64,000 bases of DNA from Dysosmobacter sp. Marseille-Q4140. GTDB taxonomy: Bacteria > Bacillota > Clostridia > Oscillospirales > Oscillospiraceae. Where the stretch lies: assembly GCA_018228705.1 (NCBI GenBank), contig CP073694.1, positions 1,178,001-1,242,000 on the forward strand. Reading direction: 5' to 3'. Shown here one piece after another: positions 26,006-33,406 of the stretch; the stretch's first letter is position 1; each line of letters begins with the position of its first letter. The translations under genes were made by a program, and so were the position numbers. The notes below the pieces were generated by a model, which did not search any database, was not told the origin of the DNA, and saw only the letters and a list, made by a program, of their open reading frames with translations.

Positions 26006-26950
26006 TCACATCCGCTCCTTCAGTGTTAAGGTCATGGTTTCGCCGTCGGCGGAGGCGCGGTTCTCCGCCTCCGCCACCCGGTACTCCCCTGCAAGACCCA
26101 GGCGGCTGAGCTCCAGCCGCACCACGTCTCCCGGAAAGGCCTGAAAGGCCCCCGGCAGGCAGATCTCGGCCGACCACTCCTCCTCCCGGGACCGGGCGAT
26201 CTGATACTCCCCGGTGTAGCGCATGGCGGCCCAGGTGCTCTGTCCCGGCGTGTACACCACCCGGCGGCACTGTCCGCCCCGGTCCGCCATGTCCTGGTTG
26301 CGGACGCTGTACGACGCGTTCCGGGTCTTATCGATGACCAGCACCTCCGTCAGCACGCCGTAGTGGTCCTCCCGCACCGAGCAGGAGAGCACCGGGCTGT
26401 CCCCGCCGATCACCAGCCGCCGCCCCGAGTTCTGCTCCGGCACCGCCAGCAGCTTGCCGTCCTGCCGGAACCGGGGCGCAAAGCCCCCGTAGGTCCGGCA
26501 GAAGTCCTCCAGCACCTTCCACTGGCTGGTGCCCGCCGCCGCGGTGAACACCGAGTCGGCGGACACGTCCGCGATCTCCGCCGCGGAGATGCCGTAGGGC
26601 GTCACGTGGCACCGCACGATCTCCGCCAGGGTGGCGGCCTGGTAGGTGACGGGCCGGGTCTCGTTGTCCAGCAGCCGGGCGGCGTAGCCCCGGCCGGTGA
26701 TCGTGGCCGTGAGTCCGCTCCCGGAGAGGTCCACCGTATACTCGTCCACGATGGCCCGCAGCAATATCGTCTCGCCGTCCATGGCCAGAAAGCCCGCTGC
26801 CAGGTGCAGGATCTCCGCCATGTCCGCCCGGTAGGGAAAGGTCACCGAATAGCTGTCGCAGGGCACCGACCCCGTGTAGGTCACCTGCCACTGCGTCAGA
26901 GGCGGCAGGTCAAAGGTCCTGTGGTCACAGGTGATGATCCGTCCTGTCAT
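26006..26950 (-). CDS. Baseplate hub protein (XkdQ/gpD-like)
   Basis: The 314-residue product is a tail hub of the late-control gpD/XkdQ class. It starts MTGRIITCDHRTFDLPPLTQWQVTYTG and has the two-barrel hub pattern, ending with FPGDVVRLELSRLGLAGEYRVAEAENRAS. Segments GYAARLLDNETRPVTYQAATLAEIV and WKVLEDFCRTYGGFAPRF resemble XkdQ. It overlaps the LysM gene by four bases (ATGA), so the two are coupled. Confidence 0.8.
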   Translation of the reverse strand: MTGRIITCDHRTFDLPPLTQWQVTYTGSVPCDSYSVTFPYRADMAEILHLAAGFLAMDGETILLRAIVDEYTVDLSGSGLTATITGRGYAARLLDNETRPVTYQAATLAEIVRCHVTPYGISAAEIADVSADSVFTAAAGTSQWKVLEDFCRTYGGFAPRFRQDGKLLAVPEQNSGRRLVIGGDSPVLSCSVREDHYGVLTEVLVIDKTRNASYSVRNQDMADRGGQCRRVVYTPGQSTWAAMRYTGEYQIARSREEEWSAEICLPGAFQAFPGDVVRLELSRLGLAGEYRVAEAENRASADGETMTLTLKERM

Positions 26951-27522
26951 GGCAGCGTCACCCTGTCCCCGGGATAGATCAGGTTAGGGTTCTTGATCTG
27001 GGGATTGGCGGCGATCAGATCTGTCAGCGCCACGCCGTACCGCCCGGCGATCCCCCACAGGGTATCTCCTTTCTTCACGGTATAGACGGCGCGCTCGCCG
27101 CCGCTGCCGGAGGCAGAGGAGCCGGACGCCGCCGTCTGTTCCCCGGTCACTTCGGTCAGCCCGGCGCCGGCCACCTGATCCTCCCAGAACTCAAAGGTAT
27201 AGCGCACATAGTCCGGCAACGGCTCTTCCGCCAGCTGCAGTGACACGAAATAGGCGCTGGCCGCCGGCCAAACTGGATGCACCAGCAGTCCCGGCCCCGT
27301 CTCGTCAAACACCGCCTCCAGCTTCTGAAATTCCTCATAGGCCCCCGTTCCGGCAAAGACCCCTTCTCCCCGCAGCACCCGGCAGGTATCCCCCAGGTCC
27401 TGGAGGCAGTATCCGCCGAAGGGCACCTTGTGGAGCGCCACGCTCCTGCGCCGTTCCACGGTGTAGGTCTCCGGGTTGTAGGGCCAGGTATACTCCTTGT
27501 AGCGCATGGGCTCCAGTCGCAT
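26947..27522 (-). CDS. LysM tail protein (XkdP-like)
   Basis: The 191-residue product has a phage N-terminal domain (about 1-120, with YKEYTWPYNPETYTVERRRS and LGDTCRVLRGEGVF) and a C-terminal LysM domain (about 146-191: VYTVKKGDTLWGIAGRYGVA and IYPGDRVTLP). XkdP-type proteins connect tape measure, tube and hub. It follows the 162-residue unknown protein, the place where a tape measure would normally come first. Confidence 0.85.
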   Translation of the reverse strand: MRLEPMRYKEYTWPYNPETYTVERRRSVALHKVPFGGYCLQDLGDTCRVLRGEGVFAGTGAYEEFQKLEAVFDETGPGLLVHPVWPAASAYFVSLQLAEEPLPDYVRYTFEFWEDQVAGAGLTEVTGEQTAASGSSASGSGGERAVYTVKKGDTLWGIAGRYGVALTDLIAANPQIKNPNLIYPGDRVTLP

Positions 27523-27539
27523 GATCCCTGTTCCTCCTC

Positions 27540-28028
27540 TCAGTACAGGCGAAAGCCCCCGTCATAGCGTCGGGCGTCCCGCTGGAATGCCAGGGACAGT
27601 GCCGCCGGATCGGCGCTTCTCCCGCTCTCCGGCCGCCGCACCTCCGTCACCAGACGGATCTCCCCCGCCTCCGGCGGAATCTCACCGGCGGTCCGGGCCG
27701 GTGCCTCCCATGCCGCCGCAGAGCTCCGCCGGACAGCGCCGGCATCCCTTTCCGCTGCTGTGCCGGCCCATTCTCCGGCAGATGGGTCCGCCAGCGCCGT
27801 CCACAGCGTCGCAGCCTCCGGCAGGGCGCTCTCCCAAGGCAGTTCTCCGTCAGCGCCGCCAGACCGCCCCTGCCGGAGCCGCCGCACCGGAGCGGTCTCT
27901 GGGAGCAATTTCTCTCCGGCATCGCTCCGCACCTCCCACTCCTCCGCCAGGAGCTCTGTCCGCTGCCCCGTCAGCAAAATCACCAGCAGCGCCTGCTGGC
28001 GCAGCAGCTCCTCCCGGATGTAATCCAC
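27540..28028 (-). CDS. Unknown phage-cassette protein in the tape-measure position
   Basis: I do not recognise this 162-residue protein. It starts MDYIREELLRQQALLVILL and ends ALSLAFQRDARRYDGGFRLY, with an Ala/Glu/Arg-rich middle. In PBSX and other contractile tails the tape-measure gene, usually well over 600 codons, lies exactly here between the tail chaperone and the LysM gene. This protein is far too short to be a normal tape measure and has no long coiled coil. It may be a reduced replacement, a chaperone, or an unrelated insertion. Confidence 0.65.
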   Translation of the reverse strand: MDYIREELLRQQALLVILLTGQRTELLAEEWEVRSDAGEKLLPETAPVRRLRQGRSGGADGELPWESALPEAATLWTALADPSAGEWAGTAAERDAGAVRRSSAAAWEAPARTAGEIPPEAGEIRLVTEVRRPESGRSADPAALSLAFQRDARRYDGGFRLY

Positions 28029-28032
28029 GGTC

Positions 28033-28350
28033 TCACCCCTCTCTCAGGGCCCGGAACCGCTCCGGGTCAAAGGCCGGGTTCTCCGTCTCCGGTACCCGGG
28101 CGGGCTCCTCCCCCATGAGCCGCCGCAGCAGCGCCTCCATCTGCCGCCCGGTCAGGGACGCCAGCACCTGCTCCGCGCTTGCAAAGGCCCGCTCCTCACC
28201 CCGCCAGCAGCACTCCGCCAGCACCTGCGCGTTGCACAGGAGACACCGTTCCAGCGGCTCTTCCGTCCGCTCCCGGGTGTCCCGCCAGATGGCCAGCAGC
28301 CGCGCCGCCGGCATGGGCCGCAGGCGGTCGATCTCCTCCGGCCGCGTCAT
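28033..28350 (-). CDS. Tail assembly chaperone (XkdN-like)
   Basis: The 105-residue product starts at MTRPEEIDRLRPMPAARLL (ATG at 28348-28350), overlapping the tube stop by four bases (ATGA). It is helical and charged. It holds the position of the tail assembly chaperone, which in phages binds the tape measure. No programmed-frameshift second product was evident: the stop at 28033 is followed directly by a new gene start rather than an overlapping frame. Confidence 0.65.
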   Translation of the reverse strand: MTRPEEIDRLRPMPAARLLAIWRDTRERTEEPLERCLLCNAQVLAECCWRGEERAFASAEQVLASLTGRQMEALLRRLMGEEPARVPETENPAFDPERFRALREG

Positions 28351-28736
28351 GCGCCGGTCTCGATGCGCTTGGCGGCCACCACCGTCACCCGCTCGGCCAC
28401 CATGGCGTTGAGCTGGCCCTCCTCCTGGATGGCACTCCACTGGCATCCGCTGTAAATGATCTTCCGGTCCGGCTTGCAGATCACCAGGGAGAAGTCCTGG
28501 AGATCGTAGAAATTGATGCCGTCGGACACGGCCTCCTCGGTGGCGTACAGCCGGGTCAGCTCCAGGGTGTACTTGCGCTGGCCCTCGATGGTGGCCACCG
28601 GCTCACTCTCGCCGAAGGCCTCCACGCTCTGGCTGGACTTGCTGGCCTTGGCGGTGTAGCTCTGCACCACCGCGATCTTCCGCCCGTCCAGCTCCAGATA
28701 GATGTCCGAACTGGTGGGGAATCCCTTTGTATCCAT
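28347..28736 (-). CDS. Tail tube protein (XkdM-like)
   Basis: The 129-residue product is the inner tube subunit of a contractile tail. It starts MDTKGFPTSSDIYLELDGRKIAVVQSY and has the beta-rich tube pattern with IEGQRKYTLELTRLYATEE and DLQDFSLVICKPDRKIIYSGCQW. It follows the sheath gene after a 58-base spacer that contains a strong stem-loop. Confidence 0.85.
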   Translation of the reverse strand: MDTKGFPTSSDIYLELDGRKIAVVQSYTAKASKSSQSVEAFGESEPVATIEGQRKYTLELTRLYATEEAVSDGINFYDLQDFSLVICKPDRKIIYSGCQWSAIQEEGQLNAMVAERVTVVAAKRIETGA

Positions 28737-28755
28737 GCTCCGCTCCTTTCTCTTC

Positions 28756-28786
28756 GGGCCGGGCCGGAGGTCATCCGGCCCGGCCC
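28756..28786 (-). promoter_or_regulatory. Strong stem-loop immediately after the sheath gene
   Basis: Perfect 13-bp stem with arms GGGCCGGGCCGGA and TCCGGCCCGGCCC and a five-base loop, eight bases beyond the sheath stop and 20 bases before the tube start. There is no U-run, so it is more likely an mRNA stabiliser or partial terminator than a full terminator. Confidence 0.75.
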
Positions 28787-28794
28787 CCGGTCCG

Positions 28795-29862
28795 TCAGAT
28801 GGTGATGTGGACCGTCAGGTAGATCTGATTGAGGCCGTGGGCCACCGCAAAGGTGAACTCCACCAGACACACGGACGGATCGTCCGCGGAGGCGCTGACC
28901 GTCACCTCACCGTAGCTGTCGATGATCTCCGCCGCCAGCTTCTTCTCCAGCTCCACCACGGTCTGGGACCGGATGGCGCTGCGGGTCTGGGCAGTGTTCT
29001 TGGTGCGGGAGAACTTGCTGCGCAGGCTCTGCCGTACCGCCGGGATCACATCGTCCACGATCAGAATGGTGGTCAGCTCCCGCCAGGTGGTGTCCGCCGC
29101 GCCGCCGGTGGTGGTGCGGGTGGTGATACCCCGCACCGGGGACACGACTCCCGCCACGCACTCCAGAGGCGTCACACCGCCCCGGACCAGCAGGTCGATG
29201 TCATTGTCGCTGTAATCCTCGCAGACCCCGCCGAGGCCCGCGATCTCCGCCCCGTTCAGCGGCACCGCCGGGTCCCGCCCACAGGCCACCACACCGGCCA
29301 GGGCCCCGGCGGAAAACACGCCCGGCAGCTGCTCACCGGTGCTGCTGAGGGCATCGGGCCCCACCAGCACCATCCGCTCGCTGTTGAGGGCCGCGGCCCG
29401 CTCCACCAGTTCCGCAGCCGTGTCGCCGTTGCCGCCCACCAGGGCGATCCGTTCCCGGCGTGTGGAGGACGCCTCCTCCACCGCAGTCCGCAGGGCCTGC
29501 TGCACCTCCAGCTCGGCGCTGTCGCATACCAGGATCTGGGCCTCCTCCCGGCCCAGCGCCTGGAAGGCCGCCTCGTAGTCCGCCGTGCCTGCGGCGTCGT
29601 CCACCCGGACCGCCAGCACCGTAGCCGCACCGTTGGCAAACAGCAGCCGCAGCAGGGTACTCATGCCGGGGCTCTGCGCCGCGTCCTCACCAAAGACCGC
29701 CACACCGGCGGTGTAGCCGGTGACGGTCACGACCTTGCCCACGTCGCCCCTGACAGCTCTGGCCGCCACGCCCACGGTCCGCACGGCTCTTCCTCCGCTG
29801 ACCACAGCGGAGGCGTCATAGCTGGAATACACTCCCGGCCGCTCATGAATGATCTCGCTCAA
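28795..29862 (-). CDS. Contractile tail sheath protein (XkdK-like)
   Basis: The 355-residue product starts at a TTG codon at 29860-29862 (reading SEIIHERPGVYSSYDAS after it), which overlaps the stop of the preceding gene (TTGA) and follows GAAAGGGG. Sheath features: ERPGVYSSYDAS at the N-terminus, the middle Rossmann-like part AEIAGLGGVCEDYSD, and the C-terminal attachment domain ending TVVELEKKLAAEIIDSYGEV and FTFAVAHGLNQIYLTVHI. Sheath presence shows the tail is of the contractile (myovirus or tailocin) type. It is slightly shorter than typical sheaths (about 440). Confidence 0.9.
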   Translation of the reverse strand: MSEIIHERPGVYSSYDASAVVSGGRAVRTVGVAARAVRGDVGKVVTVTGYTAGVAVFGEDAAQSPGMSTLLRLLFANGAATVLAVRVDDAAGTADYEAAFQALGREEAQILVCDSAELEVQQALRTAVEEASSTRRERIALVGGNGDTAAELVERAAALNSERMVLVGPDALSSTGEQLPGVFSAGALAGVVACGRDPAVPLNGAEIAGLGGVCEDYSDNDIDLLVRGGVTPLECVAGVVSPVRGITTRTTTGGAADTTWRELTTILIVDDVIPAVRQSLRSKFSRTKNTAQTRSAIRSQTVVELEKKLAAEIIDSYGEVTVSASADDPSVCLVEFTFAVAHGLNQIYLTVHITI

Positions 29863-30350
29863 GTGGTCAAAACCCCTTTCAAAACAAAGTCCAGGAAGGT
29901 CTGGCCCTCCTCTTCCGCCCGGGCCGTGAACAGCGCCCTGCACCGCAGGCGTCCCCGCCGCAGGAACAGCTCTGTCTCCCGCTCCCACTGCAAAGCCTCC
30001 CAGCTCAGCTCCTCCGGCCGCACGCCGGCGGGAAGGCCGCCCAGCAGCACGTCTGCCGCCGCCTCACAGCCGCTCTGGCAGTCCGCAGCCCGGCCTGCCC
30101 GGATCTCCACGGTGATCTCCGCCTCCAGCTGTTTGCCGTAGACCTCGCTGGCTGATCCGTCCTCGTTTCTCACCTGGCCCAGGTAATTGCAAAAGCCCAG
30201 CGCCGCTCCCTGGGCGGTGCCCACATCCACGGCGGCCACCGCCGCCTCGTACCGCCGGGCCTCCTCTGCCGGAAACGCCGCAAAAGCCGGCAGTCCCGCC
30301 GCCGTCAGGGCGCCGATCACCGCGTCCCGCACCTGTGTCAGCTCTCTCAT
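29859..30350 (-). CDS. Tail terminator/neck protein
   Basis: The 163-residue product starts MRELTQVRDAVIGALTAAGL (ATG at 30348-30350), overlapping the preceding stop by four bases. It lies directly before the sheath gene, the usual place for a tail terminator or tail-completion protein. Sequence similarity is weak and the call is positional. Confidence 0.55.
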   Translation of the reverse strand: MRELTQVRDAVIGALTAAGLPAFAAFPAEEARRYEAAVAAVDVGTAQGAALGFCNYLGQVRNEDGSASEVYGKQLEAEITVEIRAGRAADCQSGCEAAADVLLGGLPAGVRPEELSWEALQWERETELFLRRGRLRCRALFTARAEEEGQTFLDFVLKGVLTT

Positions 30351-30670
30351 ACCGCCGCCTCCCGTTCCTTCTCCAGCGCCGCCCAGTAGTGGGACAGCGC
30401 CTCGCCGATGTAATAGGGCCGGCAGCTGCGCACCCGGAAAGCCATCTCCTTCCATGTCAAAACGTCCCCGATCTCCAGGGCCGTCTGTCCCAGGTACAGC
30501 CACTGCCGTCCGTCGATCCAGCCCAGGGCCGTGGCGGTGTCCGGCGCCCGCTCTCCCCGCTCTGTCACCGGCTGCAAAAAGGCCCGGATCACGGTCTCCG
30601 TTTCTCCTCGGCGCAGAGTGATTGGCTGACCGTACCGGTCCAGCACCTGCCGCACCCAGTCCGTCATCAT
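30347..30670 (-). CDS. Head-tail stopper-like protein
   Basis: The 107-residue product starts MMTDWVRQVLDRYGQPITL and overlaps its neighbours on both sides by four bases. The beta-rich pattern (LGWIDGRQWLYLGQTALEIGDVLTWKEMAFRVRSC) resembles head-closure or minor capsid stopper proteins. A second ATG one codon in is equally usable. Assignment is by order and general pattern. Confidence 0.55.
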   Translation of the reverse strand: MMTDWVRQVLDRYGQPITLRRGETETVIRAFLQPVTERGERAPDTATALGWIDGRQWLYLGQTALEIGDVLTWKEMAFRVRSCRPYYIGEALSHYWAALEKEREAAV

Positions 30671-31032
30671 CCCCGCACCCTCCTGAATACCATATCCGCC
30701 GGCACGGCGTAAGGCGCCATCAGCCGCTCCGCCGTCTGCCGCAGGGCCTCCGCCAAAGCGGCGCCGTCGGCGCCGTTCCGGCTCTCCACCGAGACATCCC
30801 CAGCCTTGAAGGACGCCACGGCGCTGCCGCTCCGCCCGGCCGCCAGATCCGCCGCGGCGGTGAAAGCCGCCGCGCAGGAAAAGGCGGTGCCGCAGTCTTC
30901 CGGGTTCCTGTCCTCCGGCAGCCGCCGCTGCCATGCCGCCTCCGCCGCCTGGCAAAGGGCGTCCAGCAGAGCCGTCTCCGCCTCGCCGGCGCCGGATATG
31001 GTCCGGGCCAGCTCCAGGATCGTCTCATGCAC
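30667..31032 (-). CDS. Head-tail connector (gp6/XkdH-like)
   Basis: The 121-residue helical, alanine-rich product starts MHETILELARTISGAGEAETA and ends VPADMVFRRVRG. The first gene after the major capsid protein is typically the gp6-type connector that stacks on the portal, and the helical pattern fits. Confidence 0.6.
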   Translation of the reverse strand: MHETILELARTISGAGEAETALLDALCQAAEAAWQRRLPEDRNPEDCGTAFSCAAAFTAAADLAAGRSGSAVASFKAGDVSVESRNGADGAALAEALRQTAERLMAPYAVPADMVFRRVRG

Positions 31033-31060
31033 GTCTCATCGCCGCCTTTCTCGTCTCTCC

Positions 31061-31082
31061 GGCGGGGCCCTGCGGCCCCGCC
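31061..31082 (-). promoter_or_regulatory. Stem-loop immediately after the major capsid gene
   Basis: Perfect 9-bp stem with arms GGCGGGGCC and GGCCCCGCC and a four-base loop, starting 18 bases beyond the capsid stop. There is no U-run. It parallels the hairpin after the sheath gene. Confidence 0.7.
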
Positions 31083-31099
31083 ATTTCCCGTTTCTCCCC

Positions 31100-32131
31100 T
31101 CAGACCGTCAGTACCTTGCTGGCGCCGTCAAAGAGCTTTGCAAAGCCGGAGATGGAGGTAATGGCCGCCCGCTCCAGCTGACGGTCGATGAGCTTGTCGT
31201 ACTCCACCGTCACCTCGCTGCCGCAGATCTGCTCCAGGGCGTAGTTCTTGTCCAGGCCGATCAGGGTCCCGGCGGGGCAGGCGGTGGTCCGCAGGAGCTT
31301 GGCGCCCAGAGGCGTGGTCAGCGTACCGGTGCCCTGGAAGTTCAGCCCCGTCAGGGGGTTCTGGAACTCGCTCAGCTTCAGCATGGCCAGCATCACATCC
31401 CCGGACACCAGCATGGTATTCATGGTGTAGGGGTCGAACTGGCTCCAGAAGTCCAGCAGGCCCTCGTAGCTCAGGGAACCGGAGCTGCCGGAGATGGTGC
31501 CATCCCCCACTTCAAAAACCGGAGCCGCGTTGTCATTGCCGTCGCCCTTCATAATGACGTCCACAGCGTCCTGAACGTGCATCCGTCCGATGTAAGCGCC
31601 GATCTGGCGCAGGGTCACGGAGAACAGGTCCAGCCGCTGGAACCGGATGGCCTCATAGGAGGCCACCAGCATACGGCCCCGCTTGTGCAGGCGCACCAGA
31701 TTCTCCTGGGTGCGGACGCTGGTCTCCGGGATCTGGGCGCCCTCTTCCACCCGCTTGAGCTCCTTCTCGCTCTCCGTGGGCACGGAGGCGATGGAGCGGT
31801 AGTCCATGCCGTCAAAGCGGGTTACGGTGGCGGTGATAGCGGGCAGGATGCTCTCCTCCTCCAGGCCCTGGCGCACCACCCGGGACACGAACTCCGGGAA
31901 CAGCACGGAGGAATCCGTGGTGTGGAAAAACTTCTCCACGCAGTCGGACCCGGCGCCCTTCACCCGGATGTCGAAGCGCTTGAGCTGGCGCTGGAAGGCG
32001 TCCAGGCCCTCCAGGGCCGTGCCCCGGTACTGCTCGCTGGGATCCAGCTCCTCCAGGGTCTGAGAGAAGGTGCGGCCGCTGCGGCCGTACATGCCCTTCT
32101 CCAGGCGGATGTTCTCATAGTGATAAGCCAT
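31100..32131 (-). CDS. Major capsid protein, HK97-fold type
   Basis: The 343-residue product starts MAYHYENIRLEKGMYGRSGRTF. HK97-type major capsid features include an N-terminal helical segment, the region LVRLHKRGRMLVASYEAIRFQRLDLF, and the C-terminal strand pattern with LIGLDKNYALEQICGSEVTVEYDKLIDRQLERAAITSISGF. It follows the protease and a small decoration-like gene and is followed by a stem-loop, consistent with a heavily expressed gene. Similarity to XkdG-like capsids is from memory. Confidence 0.82.
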   Translation of the reverse strand: MAYHYENIRLEKGMYGRSGRTFSQTLEELDPSEQYRGTALEGLDAFQRQLKRFDIRVKGAGSDCVEKFFHTTDSSVLFPEFVSRVVRQGLEEESILPAITATVTRFDGMDYRSIASVPTESEKELKRVEEGAQIPETSVRTQENLVRLHKRGRMLVASYEAIRFQRLDLFSVTLRQIGAYIGRMHVQDAVDVIMKGDGNDNAAPVFEVGDGTISGSSGSLSYEGLLDFWSQFDPYTMNTMLVSGDVMLAMLKLSEFQNPLTGLNFQGTGTLTTPLGAKLLRTTACPAGTLIGLDKNYALEQICGSEVTVEYDKLIDRQLERAAITSISGFAKLFDGASKVLTV

Positions 32132-32146
32132 GTTTCCCTCTCCTCC

Positions 32147-32491
32147 TTACAGTGCGAACGTCACAGTCTTGGCGGACGTGTCCACATCCACCACCAAAAA
32201 TTCCCTGCCGGTCTCAGACGGCTTCACGCCGCCGGTGCCGTCTGCGGCCAACCCGGTCCAGCCCAAAGCCGGCGCTTCCCCGGTATATCCGGCGGTGACC
32301 ATGCCGCCCAGAGCCACGGAGCAGGCGTCGCCGCCCCGGCTCACCGACAGCACCATGCCGCAGAAGTCGTCCCCGTCTCCGCAGGCGGCCACGGCGCCGC
32401 TTCCGCTGATCTTCACCAATTCGCCCTCCGCCGCTTCCGTGCAGGCGAAGGTAGCGGCCCACTGGCCGATTCCCTCATAAGAAAGTTTCAT
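32147..32491 (-). CDS. Small capsid-associated (decoration-like) protein
   Basis: The product is about 114 residues, reading MKLSYEGIGQWAATFACTEAAEG from the ATG at 32491, nine bases after GGAG; a TTG two codons earlier is also open. It is glycine-rich and beta-rich (GMVLSVSRGGDACSVALGGMV), like capsid cement or decoration proteins such as gpD. It lies between protease and capsid genes where such proteins are found. Confidence 0.55.
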   Translation of the reverse strand: MKLSYEGIGQWAATFACTEAAEGELVKISGSGAVAACGDGDDFCGMVLSVSRGGDACSVALGGMVTAGYTGEAPALGWTGLAADGTGGVKPSETGREFLVVDVDTSAKTVTFAL

Positions 32492-32518
32492 CTGCAACCT
32501 CTCCTTTTCATTTCCTTG

Positions 32519-33406
32519 TCACACCAGAAATACCGTCTCGTCCTCGTCCGCCGCCGCGGCCGTGTCCCGCAGCTGTGGCCGGGGCGGAAACCGTCTGGCC
32601 GCCTGCCGCTCATAGGCGCTCTTGAGCGCCAGCAGCTCCGGCTCCTCCAGCTTCTCCGCCACGCCGGCCCACACCTCGCCGGGCACAGTCTCGTCGGTCA
32701 GCATGGCAAGGCGGGCCACCTCCCGGCGCAGCTCCTTCATGTACCGGCGCCCCAGGGCCGCCTCCCGCTCCAGCTGCACCCGCTCCCGGTCGGGAGCGCC
32801 GTACCGCTTCAGCACGCCCGCGTCCCGCTGGGCGGGCACCGCCACGAAGGACCACTCGTAGGCGTCGGTGGGCTCCCGCAGCTCCGTGAAGCACAGCCTT
32901 CCGTCGTAGACCTCCCCCTTCACATGGTGGCAGGTCCCGGCGGGCGCTCCGCAGACGGAGCACACGCTCTGCGCCACGCTGCACCCCACGCTGACCTCCT
33001 TCGTGATGCCGCCCTCGATCTGGGCGATCAGCTGCGCGTTGGCTTCAGTCCGCAGCAGATACGCCCAACCCTTGAGGTAGCAATAGCCGTCCCCGGCGGC
33101 GGTGATCCGCCCCGGCTCCGCCACCACCTCAGTCCGGTAGATGCGGGCCGTCTGCCCCCTGGCGGACCACTGGTGATCAAAGATACCGCTCTTGCCCAGG
33201 AACAGCTCCCCCAGCCGCTTCAGGCCCGCGGTCTCGAACCGTTCGTAATCCCGGTCCACCTCGTTGTCGCACAGCCGCACCGCAAAGGCGTAGACCTGCT
33301 CCGCCTCCAGGGGCGTCTTGGCGTATTGATTGATGTACGCCAGTTCCTCCGCGGCCGGGGTCCCGGCCGCCCGCTCGCTCCGCTCCTTCTGGATCTCCAC
33401 GCTCAC
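32519..33406 (-). CDS. Prohead protease (capsid maturation serine protease)
   Basis: The 295-residue product starts at GTG (33404-33406, reading VSVEIQKERSERAAG), overlapping the portal stop by four bases (GTGA). It resembles HK97-type prohead proteases, with the histidine region GIFDHQWSARGQTARIY, the segment GGITKEVSVGCSVAQSVCSVCG and the family strand YEWSFVAVPAQRDAGVL. A CxxC pair (CSVCG) plus a nearby HH is unusual. The C-terminal charged helical half could act as a scaffold. The gene lies between portal and capsid as expected. Confidence 0.75.
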   Translation of the reverse strand: MSVEIQKERSERAAGTPAAEELAYINQYAKTPLEAEQVYAFAVRLCDNEVDRDYERFETAGLKRLGELFLGKSGIFDHQWSARGQTARIYRTEVVAEPGRITAAGDGYCYLKGWAYLLRTEANAQLIAQIEGGITKEVSVGCSVAQSVCSVCGAPAGTCHHVKGEVYDGRLCFTELREPTDAYEWSFVAVPAQRDAGVLKRYGAPDRERVQLEREAALGRRYMKELRREVARLAMLTDETVPGEVWAGVAEKLEEPELLALKSAYERQAARRFPPRPQLRDTAAAADEDETVFLV

